Origin: G001797105 sp964528155
GTDB taxonomy: Bacteria; Chloroflexota; Anaerolineae; Anaerolineales; E44-bin32
Assembly (NCBI GenBank): GCA_964528155.1
Contig: CAZGRL010000035.1
Location: 1-34,901, forward strand
DNA length: 34,901 nucleotides
Direction: 5' to 3'
Positions 1 to 8,768 of the stretch are shown one piece after another. The first letter of the stretch is position 1, and every line of letters starts with the position of its first letter. The notes beneath the pieces were generated by a model. It saw only the letters and a program-made list of their open reading frames with translations, did not search any database and was not told the origin of the DNA. The position numbers and the translations under genes are program-made.

Positions 1-1
1 C

Positions 2-1147
2 GAGTTCCGGATGAAGAATTCGCTCCGTGTGGGCGACACCATACCGATTACAGCCGCATTGGGGGAGGGAGGGCACGTGGCTGCCCAGAAAGTGACGAGT
101 AGTACCCTGGCCGAGTGCGTCGCTCAGGGGGCAGCCGCGATCGGTTGGGACCGCAAGAATGACGCGGCGTGGCACATCGATCCCGATAGGCCGCACGTTC
201 GCCACGGCCTGGGATTCGCCATGGTGATGCATGGCACAGCCATCGCCGGAGTGGACATGGGCGCCGCCAGTCTGAAGATGAACGATGATGGAAGTTTCAA
301 CCTGTTGGTCGGGGCCGCTGACTTGGGCACCGGCTCTGACACCGTATTGGCGCAAATCGCGGCCGAGACCCTGGGTGTTCCGGTTGAGGACGTGGTGATC
401 TACTCTTCGGACACAGACTTCACGCCCTTTGACGTAGGCGTGTACGCCTCGAGCACGACGTACATCTCCGGCGGGGCTGTCCAGAAGGGGGCCGCTGACG
501 TCCGAGCGCAGATCTTCGAACGGGCGGCCATGATGCTCGGCATAGGCACGGAAGGCATGCGGCTCCGCGAGCGGCAAGTTGTCACGCCTGACGGCCACAC
601 CCTCTCCCTGGAGAAGGTAGCCCTTCACAGCCTGCACACCGAAGACCAGAGGCAAATCATGGCTACGGCGTCGCATATGTCCACCTTCTCACCACCCCCC
701 TTTGGTGCGCAGTTCGCCGAGGTGGAGGTGGACATGGAGACCGGCGGCGTGACCGTCCAGCGGCTGGTGATGGCGGTGGACTGCGGGACACCGATCAACC
801 CCCAGGGCGCTACGGGACAGATCGAAGGTGGCTTGGTCCAGGCATTGGGGTATGCCGTCTCGGAGGCCATGGTCTATGACGATCAGGGGTCTGCTCAGAC
901 TCGCAGGTTTGGCGATTACCGGATCTTCCAGGCCGATGAAGTGCCGGAGGTCGAGGCCATCCTGGTGCCCTCGTACGAGCCTCACGGTCCCTATGGCGCC
1001 AAGGCCGTTGCCGAGATCCCCATGGACGGTGTGGCGCCGGCTGTGGCGAATGCGATCCGTGATGCCACAGGCGTGCAAATCCGTGAGCTTCCGTTCACCC
1101 CGGAGAAAGTGTGGCGGGCGCTGGGCAGAGACGGTTCCACGGACTAG
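2..1147 (+). CDS. Molybdenum hydroxylase large (molybdopterin-binding) subunit, 3' part only
   Basis: C-terminal ~381 residues of a xanthine dehydrogenase/CO dehydrogenase-family large subunit that hydroxylates a substrate at the Mo-pterin centre. The frame is open to the left edge and reads EFRMKNSLRVGD, matching the family's 'PLEFRxxNxLxxGD' segment, so the Met at base 11 is internal and the N-terminal half lies outside the window. Visible family features are GAADLGTGSDTVLAQIAAE (Mo-pterin loop), the VDCGTPINPQGATGQIEGG segment, and PYGAKAVAEIP near the end, holding the expected catalytic Glu. It is a second copy of this subunit type, distinct from the one at 15614-17947. Its FAD and 2Fe-2S partners are not visible here. 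The substrate cannot be read from the sequence. Confidence 0.93.
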   Translation, partial: EFRMKNSLRVGDTIPITAALGEGGHVAAQKVTSSTLAECVAQGAAAIGWDRKNDAAWHIDPDRPHVRHGLGFAMVMHGTAIAGVDMGAASLKMNDDGSFNLLVGAADLGTGSDTVLAQIAAETLGVPVEDVVIYSSDTDFTPFDVGVYASSTTYISGGAVQKGAADVRAQIFERAAMMLGIGTEGMRLRERQVVTPDGHTLSLEKVALHSLHTEDQRQIMATASHMSTFSPPPFGAQFAEVEVDMETGGVTVQRLVMAVDCGTPINPQGATGQIEGGLVQALGYAVSEAMVYDDQGSAQTRRFGDYRIFQADEVPEVEAILVPSYEPHGPYGAKAVAEIPMDGVAPAVANAIRDATGVQIRELPFTPEKVWRALGRDGSTD

Positions 1148-1533
1148 CTGTCCGAGCGACCGCGTCTGCCACATGGCGAGATCCGCCGTTCTCAACCATA
1201 TAGGCCGGACCTCGGCGCAAGGTCGTCGGGGTGTCGCCGCGATGGGTGATTGTCATCGTCTAACCCATTGCGGATTGTCCTGCCACATTAGGCAATCATC
1301 CTGGCCAAGGCGGTGAACACGCCGGTCAATCGGTTCCCCTTCCCGTCGAGCACCTGATAGGCCACATTTGACGGATAGCAGAGGGGGGATCCTTCCCGAC
1401 CGACAGGCCGGCCGTTCGTTGAGCGCGGCTCGAGCCCCCCGGGCAAGACGTTTGGGCACCAATCAATGCCTGGAGTGTATTGGTCGGTCAGACGCTACTT
1501 CGGCCAGTGCCTCGGTATGGCCCTCGGGCCGGG
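1148..1533. other. Gap without a recognisable gene
   Basis: About 390 bases between the convergent ends of the molybdenum hydroxylase fragment (plus strand) and the MFS pseudogene (minus strand). I see no credible ORF, RNA gene or strong terminator hairpin. Confidence 0.6.
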
Positions 1534-3018
1534 TCACGGCGAAGGAGGATCGGCAGGACGAGGCTGCATCCAGCGCGCGCCGATGACCATGGCGGCTATG
1601 CAAATCAGTGCGGCAAGGCGCATCGCCATGACATAGCCGGTGAGGAAGCTATCGTTGCTTTGTACTGGGTTGCCAGACGCGAATGTGACCATGGCGCTTC
1701 CCAGCGCGATGCCTGCTGCCATGCCCAGATTGCTTGCGACTGAAGCGACCCCAGTGGCGACGCCCGGCCACCCGGCTGGTGCCGCTCCAATGAGCGCGCT
1801 GTTGTTGGGCGTGTAGAAGAGACCAAAACCCAGGCCGATCACTGCTACACGCCAGGTCGCGTCCCACGCGGTGGAGGCCAAGGAAAGCCCGCTCAGAGCC
1901 CAGAGCCCTGCTGAAGTAATCGCCAGACCTATGAGAACAAGCGCCCGGCTGCCGAAGCGATCGGAAAGGCGGCCGCCAATGGGTCCGGTGAAAACCGAGA
2001 GGGCCGGCTCTGCCGTCATGACCAATCCAGCGCGCGCTGCGGTCAACCCGACATGGTCAATGAGGAAGAACGGCAGCAGCAGTACATAAACGTACAAGGC
2101 GAGGTATCCAAACAAGCCGTCGAGACTTGAGGCACGCAAAGTGGGATTGGTGATGAACTTCATGCTGACGAGTGGATAGTCAATGCTGCGCTCGCGTGCG
2201 ATGAAGACTAGCCCGGTGGTCCAGACCCAGGATAGCCAAAGGCAGCCACACAGCTGGGGAACCGCCTGGTCCGAGTTTCAAGGTGAGGACGAGCGCTGTC
2301 ACGCAGACGAACGAGAGCAACATCCCGGCTTGATCGAGCCGCTGACGGCGGTGAGGCCGGAAGTCAGGCGGGATGGCTCGCCAGGCGACGATGGTGCCAG
2401 TCAGCGCGAGCGGGGTGTAGATCCAGAATACCCAACGCCAGGACACGGCGCTCACCAGCGCCCCGCCCAACGGCGGGCCAAAGCCCACACCGATTGAGGC
2501 GGCGGCAGCAACCATGCCAAAGGCTCGGCCCCGCTCATTGGGGGGAAATTGACGGTGAGAATTGCCAGCGAATTGGCGAACATCATGGCTGCCCCGATCG
2601 CCTGCAGGATACGGAATGCGATCAAGACGGAGAGGCTTGTCGCGAGCCCACATAGCAAGGCCATGAGGGTGAACAGGGCGAATCCGGCAACGTAGATGCG
2701 GCGTCGGCCGAGCGCATCAGCCAGACGTCCAAGGCTAAGCATCATGCCCGCAACTGCGAGCAGGTATGCCAGGTTGACCCAGGAGACGGCGGACAAGGAT
2801 ACGTTGAAATCGTGGCCAATGGCGGGGAGGGCGATGCTTACGCTCGACGCGTCAATCGTCGTGACCAGCACGCCGAGGCTGACAGCGGCAAATACATGCC
2901 ATTTGGAGGCCGAGGCGCGATTTGGCACGGTAGACTGGTCACCGATGATCGCTGCGGAAGCAGCACGGCCAGGGCAGGGGAGGGAGGTTCTAGACGCCCC
3001 CTGCGAAGGCGTCGACAA
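1534..3018 (-). pseudogene. MFS drug/solute exporter (DHA2/EmrB-QacA type), broken by two frameshifts
   Basis: Three overlapping minus-strand frames together encode one 14-helix-type major facilitator. The N-terminal part (about 2540-3018) has TTIDASSVSIALPAIGHDF in helix 1 and GRLADALGRRRIYVAGF, the signature between helices 2 and 3. The middle part (about 2220-2545) has the helix 5 motif ASIGVGFGPPLGGAL. The C-terminal part (1534-about 2220) has PIGGRLSDRFGSRALVLIG. The first break is at a run of six G (2540-2545, plus strand), where seven would restore the frame. The second is near 2219-2224. The start is uncertain: TTG at 3018 lies inside the upstream gene, GTG at 2928 is an alternative. 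Either a true pseudogene or indel errors. It follows the LLM oxidoreductase in the same direction. Confidence 0.8.
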
Positions 3019-4015
3019 CCGGTTGGACGTCCTCCATGATCGGGTACAAGATCGGGCAGGTCACCCCTGCGTCGACATACTCGCGCACCTTGGCCCGGCA
3101 CTCGGCCGATGTGCCGACGGCCATAAGGTGACGAACAACTTCGTCCGGGATGACTTTGCTGGCCCTGAGATAATCCTCCTCCGTAGCCGGCCAACTCATC
3201 AGGGATTGCACCTGTTCCAATAGGCTTTCGCTGACGCCGCTGGCTTTCATGATGTGCGGCTCGGTGGCGAGGTAATAGGCGACGAGTTTCTTGCCCTCGG
3301 CCATTGCGGCGCCGGGGTCCTTGTCGCTCAGGCAACACACCAGCAGCTCGGGTCGGTCAATCTGCTCCAGCGTCCTGCCCGCCCGGCGCGCTCCCTGCTC
3401 CGCCAGACCGATGGCGCGTCGGATGTAGTCGACCGAAACGACGTAGTTGAGCACCACGCCGTCGCCGATCTCCCCTGCAAGCTCGAGCATCCGGTCACCG
3501 GTGGCGCCGATGTAGATCGGAACGTCGCGCGGTGACGTGTCCCCAAAGGCGATGTCCAGGCGGACACGATCCAAGTGCACAAACTCTCCCTGGTAGCTGA
3601 CTTCCTCCATGGTGAACAGCTGGCGAGTAGCTTCGACGACCTCGCGCATCGCCTTGAGGGGTTTGCGTCGGTTGACCCCCACCCTCCCAGCGATCGGTTC
3701 CCACCAGGCACCCAGGCCGAGAATTACGCGGCCACGCCCATCAACACGCCCGCCGAGCTCCCACAGGGTGCTCCACGTGGCAGCGATGATGGCGGGATTG
3801 CGGGTCCAGATGGGGAGCACGCCCGAGCCGACACGCAGCCTATGCGTGTGCGTCAGAAAGGCGCTCATCATCACCACGCAGTCGCGTGCGAGACGCGTAT
3901 CGGCCTGCCAGATCTCCGAGAAGCCGCGCTCCTCCGCGTAGCGCGCCATCTCAAGCTCGTAGCGCATGTCATGCTTATCCTGCATGTACAGGGCAATACG
4001 CGGGGTTGTCGACAT
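2990..4015 (-). CDS. LLM-class flavin/F420-dependent oxidoreductase
   Basis: 341-residue luciferase-like TIM-barrel monooxygenase/reductase, the superfamily of bacterial luciferase, F420-dependent methylene-tetrahydromethanopterin reductase and alkanesulfonate monooxygenase. Supporting segments are EMARYAEERGFSEIWQAD near residues 23-40, VGSGVLPIWTRNPAIIA near 62-78, VILGLGAWWEP near 97-107, and DVPIYIGATGDRMLELAGE in the middle, all at the usual spacing. The start is supported by GGGAGG a few bases upstream of ATG. Whether the cofactor is FMN or F420 cannot be decided from sequence reading. Its stop lies close to or overlapping the start of the MFS pseudogene, so the two probably formed one transcript. 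It is transcribed away from the hydantoinase cluster. Confidence 0.88.
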   Translation of the reverse strand: MSTTPRIALYMQDKHDMRYELEMARYAEERGFSEIWQADTRLARDCVVMMSAFLTHTHRLRVGSGVLPIWTRNPAIIAATWSTLWELGGRVDGRGRVILGLGAWWEPIAGRVGVNRRKPLKAMREVVEATRQLFTMEEVSYQGEFVHLDRVRLDIAFGDTSPRDVPIYIGATGDRMLELAGEIGDGVVLNYVVSVDYIRRAIGLAEQGARRAGRTLEQIDRPELLVCCLSDKDPGAAMAEGKKLVAYYLATEPHIMKASGVSESLLEQVQSLMSWPATEEDYLRASKVIPDEVVRHLMAVGTSAECRAKVREYVDAGVTCPILYPIMEDVQPVVDAFAGGV

Positions 4016-4872
4016 GTTGGCCTCCCATCACTGGTGCCGGCTGTATGAGTCGGTTGTGCGGCTTTTGAGAAGCGGGACGCCGACCTTGATCCACGGATAG
4101 ATGGGCGGTAGGCTGGCCGCGTTCGTGTTTCAGGCGCTGGACAACTACATCCACACCCGACTTCGTGCGGGTCGCTCGGTTTTCGGCTGTCAGGTCCTCT
4201 TCATGTGCTCGCCCCCCTGAGAGACGCGAACGTCCCCTTCCGGTCCATGCGGCCAGCGGGGACCCATGCTGCTTCTGCCGCGTTGTAAGACTGGCACAGT
4301 CGCCGATTGCGATGGCTTCCCGATAGGTCGGGCGCTGCCTATTGCAGCCTGCCATCCCCTCGAACGCCAGGCTTTCTCCAACTTGGCTGTGGTGCCCGCG
4401 TGGCTCCATCGAAGGCCTCGAGCCCCGGCGTAGGCGTGGACGCGGACAACCTTCGGTCACAATCTCGGCTTTGCCCAGGATGTCCAGACAGGCTGCTTCG
4501 CCCCGCGACACGGGAATCCTCTGCCCACGCTGGTCACCCGCAAAGGATAATCCATCTGTCGCCAGGCGCCGGAGGCGAGCATTCCAGTGGCATCTTGCCC
4601 GACGGTGACAGCAAGGGAAGAGCCTGTTTCTTGCTCGACCTTGTAAAGCAGTATCGCACGGCACAACGCATTGGCACTGAAGCCGCACGTCAGCAGGCCG
4701 TAGATCTGCACGTGGTTGTGGGATTGGTCTCCCCTGCCGGCGAGGCCGGGAAGTTCTTGCTAGCCGTAGGGCCATCTCGCTGAACACGTGGGAGGCACGA
4801 CTCTCAACCTTGAGACCGTGTCTCCGATCATACCGAGCATAGTGGGTCTCGGAGACGAAGGGCCGTGCAATA
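4016..4872. other. Long gene-free stretch with possible decayed coding sequence
   Basis: No intact gene with a convincing product. On the minus strand around 4460-4711 an open stretch (ALCRAIL..., then a Gly/Ala-rich piece followed by SGAWRQM) faintly recalls the C-terminal ATP-binding region of FGGY carbohydrate kinases, and continues in other frames. The likeness is too weak to call. Codon structure is poor across the block, which suggests old decay. Confidence 0.3.
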
Positions 4873-4908
4873 TGTCACTTGACACCTTTGTTAAGTGTCA
4901 CTTAACAT
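4873..4908 (+). promoter_or_regulatory. Sigma70-like promoter with palindromic operator
   Basis: A perfect -35 hexamer TTGACA (4879-4884) and a 4/6 -10 hexamer TAACAT (4903-4908) are separated by 18 bases. Between and over them lies the palindrome TGTTAAGTGTCACTTAACA (4889-4907), two 9-base arms around one T. A smaller palindrome TGTCACTTGACA (4873-4884) covers the -35, and TGTCACTT recurs at 4896-4903. A repressor on this site would block RNA polymerase. It points toward the hydantoinase gene, whose start lies about 530 bases downstream. The regulator is not identified. GntR or MarR-type dimers are possible; the XRE-cupin at 23373-23930 is a candidate only by proximity. Confidence 0.5.
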
Positions 4909-5444
4909 CTGGTCACAGAGGACGGCTCGAGTGAATGCGTTTGCGTGAGACACAGGAACCCGAAACGTCCTGGTCTCTCAGGGCCTGGCTTCACCTACAG
5001 GTGAAGCCAGCCCATTGATGTTCCGAGGCTGTCGCGTGGAATCAGGCATGAGGTTGCTTGAGGTGGTGCGACTGTCGGGATGGCGTCCGGCACGAGGCTG
5101 AAGCCATGGGCCCATTCCCGTGCGAGTCCAACGCCGGAACTGCGCCGAGGCGAGACGGATTCAGCGACGATGAGCCCGTAACCATCGAGTTCACTGACAC
5201 GGGACACTTGGCTCGGCCGGACTTGCATCGCCGTCCCGCATGTAGGGGCGGGGACTAGCAATCGGGTTGGCGTCCATCGGTTGGAGAACGCCGGGGGCGG
5301 TCAATCTCCTGCTGGATGGCAATCGGGAAACACGTGCTCAGGTGGATGGTATCATGCTCAAGATGTGGGGTTGTGGCCAGGGATGACCGATACGGGTAGA
5401 AGAAGCCCATTGTGTTTGGTCTTAGGTCGAGGTCGACGACTAGC
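4909..5444 (+). other. Long putative 5' leader of the hydantoinase cluster
   Basis: About 530 bases between the predicted promoter and the first gene. It holds the hairpin at 4985-5010 and no convincing ORF or recognised riboswitch core. Confidence 0.35.
4985..5010. repeat. 12-bp perfect hairpin in the leader
   Basis: CTGGCTTCACCT (4985-4996) and AGGTGAAGCCAG (4999-5010) are exact reverse complements separated by two bases. There is no T-tract on either side, so a simple intrinsic terminator is unlikely. It could be a protein-binding palindrome or, as cruciform/RNA, an attenuator-type element downstream of the promoter at 4873-4908. Confidence 0.6.
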
Positions 5445-6890
5445 ATGAGCCCCGATCCCGTAGGTTCTCAGCCAGGCGGGCAAGGGTTCGACCTGGTCAT
5501 TGAGGGGGGCAATCTGGTCACCGCCGGGGACACTTTCCGGGCCGATCTAGGCATCCTGGGGCAGAAGATCGCGGCCATCGGATTTGGTCTCCACGGTCGC
5601 AAGGTGATCAAGGCGGACGGGAGTTTGGTGTTGCCCGGCGCCGTTGATCCGCATGTGCACTTGAACATGCCGGCCGGGGAAACCCGTTCCAGCGACGACT
5701 GGCGCACGGGAACGCAAGCTGCCTGCTGCGGTGGCACGACCACGATCCTTGATTTCGTCGAGCCTCAAGAGGGGGAATCGCTCATGGCGGCGCTTGAGTC
5801 CCGGCTGGCCGAGGCCCGAGGCCAGGCAGTCATTGACTTCGGTTTGCACATGACTCTCAGCCGTGCTGATGTGTCGTCTCTCGCTCAAGTCGCAGCGTTG
5901 GTCGAAGCGGGAGTCACTTCCTTCAAGGTCTACACCACATACGACGGGCTGCGTTTGGACGATGCGGGGCTGTTGGCAGCTTTGGCCGCCGTTGGCCGCG
6001 TCGGCGGGTTGACCATGGCCCACTGCGAAAATGACGCCCTGCTCAACGCTCGGAGACAATCGTTGTGGGTTGAAGGGCAGTTGGGTCCCAGCCAGCATCC
6101 GCGGAGCCGCCCAGCGGAGGCTGAAGGTGAGGCGGTCCAGAGAGTGCTGGCGCTGGCGGAATCGACTCATGCGCGTGTGTACATTGTCCATGTTTCGACC
6201 TGTGTGGGGGCGCAAGCCATCGCCCGGTCCCGTCGCAGGGGCCAAGAGGCTTTTGGCGAGACTTGCCCGCAGTACCTTCTGCTCACTGACACTGAATACG
6301 AGCGGCCAGGCTTCGAAGGTGCGAAGTATGTCTGCTCGCCGCCCCTTCGAACCGCTGCCGATCAGTCAGCGTTGTGGCAGGCGTTGACCGAGGGAACGCT
6401 CCAGACTGTGGCGACGGACCACTGTCCTTTCAACTTCGTGGGGCAAAAGGATCTGGGTCTGGACGACTTCACCCTGATCCCGTCAGGGTTGCCTGGGATC
6501 GAAGCACGCTTGGGCCTGATGTACAACTTCGGGGTCAGGGAGGGACGGTTCGGCTTGGAGCGCTGGGTGGAGTTGTGCAGCACGGCGCCGGCCAGGCTTT
6601 TCGGCCTCTATCCACGCAAGGGATCTCTGATGCCTGGGGCAGATGCCGATCTGGTGGTCTTTGATCCGGATCGAACGGTGACACTGTCCCCAGCGAGCCT
6701 TCATGAGAATGTGGACTACACGCCCTACCAGGGGTTGAGGCTACAGGGCTATCCGGTGCTGACCCTCTCCCGGGGGACCATCGTCATGCGAGACGGCGAG
6801 TTCGTCGGGCCAGATGGCTGGGGCGAGTTCCTAAGGTGTGAGCGGCCTGCACTTTCTGAGAAGGGTCGATACGACACGTGGACCCTGTGA
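5445..6890 (+). CDS. hyuA: Dihydropyrimidinase / D-hydantoinase
   Basis: 481-residue cyclic amidohydrolase that hydrolyses hydantoins, dihydropyrimidines or related cyclic ureides to N-carbamoyl amino acids. Two-metal ligands are in place: His70 and His72 (DPHVHL), the carboxylated Lys161 (TSFKVYTTYDG), His193 (AHCEN), His249 (YIVHVST) and Asp325 (ATDHCPF). Tyr166 sits at the usual substrate-gating position. Length matches the family. The ATG at 5445 is preferred over the upstream in-frame GTG at 5412; AGG-rich sequence lies about 12 bases before it, so the ribosome site is only moderate. First gene of the plus-strand cluster, behind the promoter at 4873-4908. Allantoinase is a less likely alternative. 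In the anaerobic purine cluster the homologue is hyuA, next to ssnA and ygeW types, both found in this window. Confidence 0.93.
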   Translation: MSPDPVGSQPGGQGFDLVIEGGNLVTAGDTFRADLGILGQKIAAIGFGLHGRKVIKADGSLVLPGAVDPHVHLNMPAGETRSSDDWRTGTQAACCGGTTTILDFVEPQEGESLMAALESRLAEARGQAVIDFGLHMTLSRADVSSLAQVAALVEAGVTSFKVYTTYDGLRLDDAGLLAALAAVGRVGGLTMAHCENDALLNARRQSLWVEGQLGPSQHPRSRPAEAEGEAVQRVLALAESTHARVYIVHVSTCVGAQAIARSRRRGQEAFGETCPQYLLLTDTEYERPGFEGAKYVCSPPLRTAADQSALWQALTEGTLQTVATDHCPFNFVGQKDLGLDDFTLIPSGLPGIEARLGLMYNFGVREGRFGLERWVELCSTAPARLFGLYPRKGSLMPGADADLVVFDPDRTVTLSPASLHENVDYTPYQGLRLQGYPVLTLSRGTIVMRDGEFVGPDGWGEFLRCERPALSEKGRYDTWTL

Positions 6891-7237
6891 GTCGCCCCGA
6901 GCCGATGATCACCGGCACCGGGCAAGACCTGCAGCACCGCGTCATGTCTTGCGGCGATTCGTTGCTAGCGTCGAAGGCGGCACCGGCTTGTGGCTCGGGC
7001 CAAGCCCAGGTTGAGAAGAACCGCGCCCTGAGGCTCATACAACCCTTTGGGGCGGGAAGTTGCCTTGCTCGAGCCGAGGATCTGGTGATCGTCGACTTGA
7101 ACTTGGCGCTCATGAACCGAGATTGCATTGGCGGTTTCTTCGAAGGCATGCGCTGGGCCTTTGTGATGCATACCCGGCCGCATTTCAGCACCCGGACTTA
7201 CCAAGCGGCCGAAAGGCGCCGGGAGTCCCGGCACTAG
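6878..7237 (+). pseudogene. Short ORF, possibly the C-terminal remnant of a nitrilase/carbamoyl-amidase
   Basis: A 119-codon frame (GTG start overlapping the hydantoinase stop) with plausible codon usage. I do not recognise it with certainty. Its C-terminal half contains FGAGSCL...RAEDLVIVDLNLALMN followed by an aromatic/Arg-rich tail. This is the layout of the last strand and tail of carbon-nitrogen hydrolases ('xGGSCIxxPDG...VVVADLDLxxxR...FRDRRP'). No catalytic Glu, Lys or Cys segment is present, so it would be inactive. A beta-ureidopropionase or N-carbamoyl-amino-acid hydrolase would be the expected partner of the hydantoinase, which makes a remnant plausible. The link is an inference. 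Confidence 0.3.
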
Positions 7238-7254
7238 TAAGAGGAGCGAGCACA

Positions 7255-8754
7255 ATGCCGTTGCAGCAGCTTCACCCTGACACCAAGGCCTTTCTTGAGG
7301 CGTCGCCCAAGAGGATGGTCATCGGTGGAGAGCTGGTGCCCTCGGTGTCAGGCGAGACTTACCAGGCATTCAATCCATCGGACGGAGCGGCTCTGGCCGA
7401 GGTCTATGCTGCCGGTGCGGAGGATATCGACCGGGCGGTCGCGGCAGCCCGATCGGCCTTATCCGGCGACTGGGCAATGATGGCTCCCTCCAGCCGGGAA
7501 CGGCTGTTGCGGCGCTGGGCCGAGCTGATCGAGGCTCACAATGACGAGCTCGCACAGCTTGAGACGCTGGATAACGGCAAGCCGATACAGCATACGCAGC
7601 ACATAGATGCCTTTGTCGCCGCCGACGAGGTCTACCACTTCGCCGGATGGCCGAGCAAGATTGAGGGCGAGACCCATCCTGTTTCGATCCCCGGGAAGTT
7701 TGTCTACACACGGCGGGAGCCCGTCGGTGTGGTGGTGATCATCATCCCTTGGAACTACCCTTTGATCCATGCGATGCAGAAATCCGCTCCGGCGCTGGCT
7801 TGCGGTAACGCTGTGATCCTGAAGCCGGCCAAGGCAGCCTCGCTCGCCGCGTTGCGATTGGGCGAGCTTGCGTTGGAGGCGGGTCTTCCGGCCGGGGCGT
7901 TCAACGTGGTGACCGGATCTGGAACGCGGATCGGGGACATGCTGACAGCACATCCTCTTGTGGACAAGGTTGCTATCACAGGCTCAACCGAGGTCGGGCG
8001 GAGCGTTATTCGCAACTCGGCAGTCAATATCAAGCGTCTTGCCCTCGAGCTGGGGAGCAAAGCACCCAACGCTATCCTGGCCGACGCCGACCTCACCCAG
8101 GCTATTCCGGGCTCGTTTGCGGCTGCCTTCGGCAACACGGGTCAGAGCTGCGTGGCTGGCTCGCGCCTGTATGTGCAGGCACCTGTGTACGACGAGGTGG
8201 TGGCCGGGCTTGTCGAACTGGCGCAAAGGGCGCGCACTGGACATGCAATGGATACCGCCACGGAATTTGGTCCCATCATCGATCGGGCCCAATTCGACAA
8301 GATCATCGGCTATCTGGAGCTCGGCCGACAGGGTGGCGTACGCCTGCTGACGGGCGGAGAACGGCTGCAAGCAAAGGACCTGCCGCAAGGTGGTTTCTAC
8401 CTCCCGCCGACCCTGGTGGAAGATGTCCCCGATGATCACCCAATCAGCTGCGAGGAGATCTTTGGGCCGGTGCTGCCGATCTACCGGTTTGAGACCGAGG
8501 CCGAGCTGGTGGCGCGCGCCAACACCAGCGTCTACGGTTTGGCGGCAGGGGTGTGGACTCGCGACGTTGTGCGAGCCCACCGCTTGGCCGCGGCGATCAA
8601 GGCCGGGGTGGTCTGGGTCAACACGTACAACATGTTCGACTCAGGCGTCCCTTTCGGGGGATTCAAGCAGAGCGGCTATGGCCGGGATAACGGCAAGTAC
8701 GCCATCGATGTCTTTACCGAAGTCAAAGCCGTGTGGATCGACGTTGGAGAGTGA
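7255..8754 (+). CDS. NAD(P)-dependent aldehyde dehydrogenase
   Basis: 499-residue ALDH-superfamily enzyme that oxidises an aldehyde to a carboxylic acid. The oxyanion-hole Asn167 is in IIPWNYPL, the cofactor-binding segment is KVAITGSTEVGRSV, the general base Glu265 is in LALELGSKAPN, and the nucleophile Cys299 is in GNTGQSCVAGSR. The EEIFGPVLPIYRF segment near residue 400 is also typical. The ATG at 7255 has an AGGAG about ten bases upstream, and the N-terminal start fits the family; the frame stays open further 5' but that part is not ALDH-like. Natural substrate unknown. From context it may act on a semialdehyde released from a ring-cleavage product. It lies 14 bases before the E1-alpha start, so they are co-transcribed. 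Confidence 0.95.
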   Translation: MPLQQLHPDTKAFLEASPKRMVIGGELVPSVSGETYQAFNPSDGAALAEVYAAGAEDIDRAVAAARSALSGDWAMMAPSSRERLLRRWAELIEAHNDELAQLETLDNGKPIQHTQHIDAFVAADEVYHFAGWPSKIEGETHPVSIPGKFVYTRREPVGVVVIIIPWNYPLIHAMQKSAPALACGNAVILKPAKAASLAALRLGELALEAGLPAGAFNVVTGSGTRIGDMLTAHPLVDKVAITGSTEVGRSVIRNSAVNIKRLALELGSKAPNAILADADLTQAIPGSFAAAFGNTGQSCVAGSRLYVQAPVYDEVVAGLVELAQRARTGHAMDTATEFGPIIDRAQFDKIIGYLELGRQGGVRLLTGGERLQAKDLPQGGFYLPPTLVEDVPDDHPISCEEIFGPVLPIYRFETEAELVARANTSVYGLAAGVWTRDVVRAHRLAAAIKAGVVWVNTYNMFDSGVPFGGFKQSGYGRDNGKYAIDVFTEVKAVWIDVGE

Positions 8755-8768
8755 GGCAGAGGAGTGGG

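Noticed and set aside
4460..4711. Minus-strand open frame faintly like the C-terminal part of FGGY sugar kinases.
   Set aside because: Only scattered residues fit, and the frame breaks; no phosphate-binding motif can be shown.
3975..4787. 270-codon minus-strand frame over the gap upstream of the LLM gene.
   Set aside because: Arg/Pro/Gln-rich composition without domain pattern, and overlap with the start of the LLM gene; typical high-GC shadow.
5040..5200. Sequence GTGCGAGTCCAACGC with nearby GC-rich stems recalled part of a cobalamin riboswitch core.
   Set aside because: The B12 box, the GGGAA-GGTG lead-in and the CCGCCACTG segment in the right order are absent, so it is not called.
5547..6245. 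Long minus-strand open frame inside the hydantoinase gene.
   Set aside because: Antisense shadow of a well-supported CDS, with no recognisable domain.
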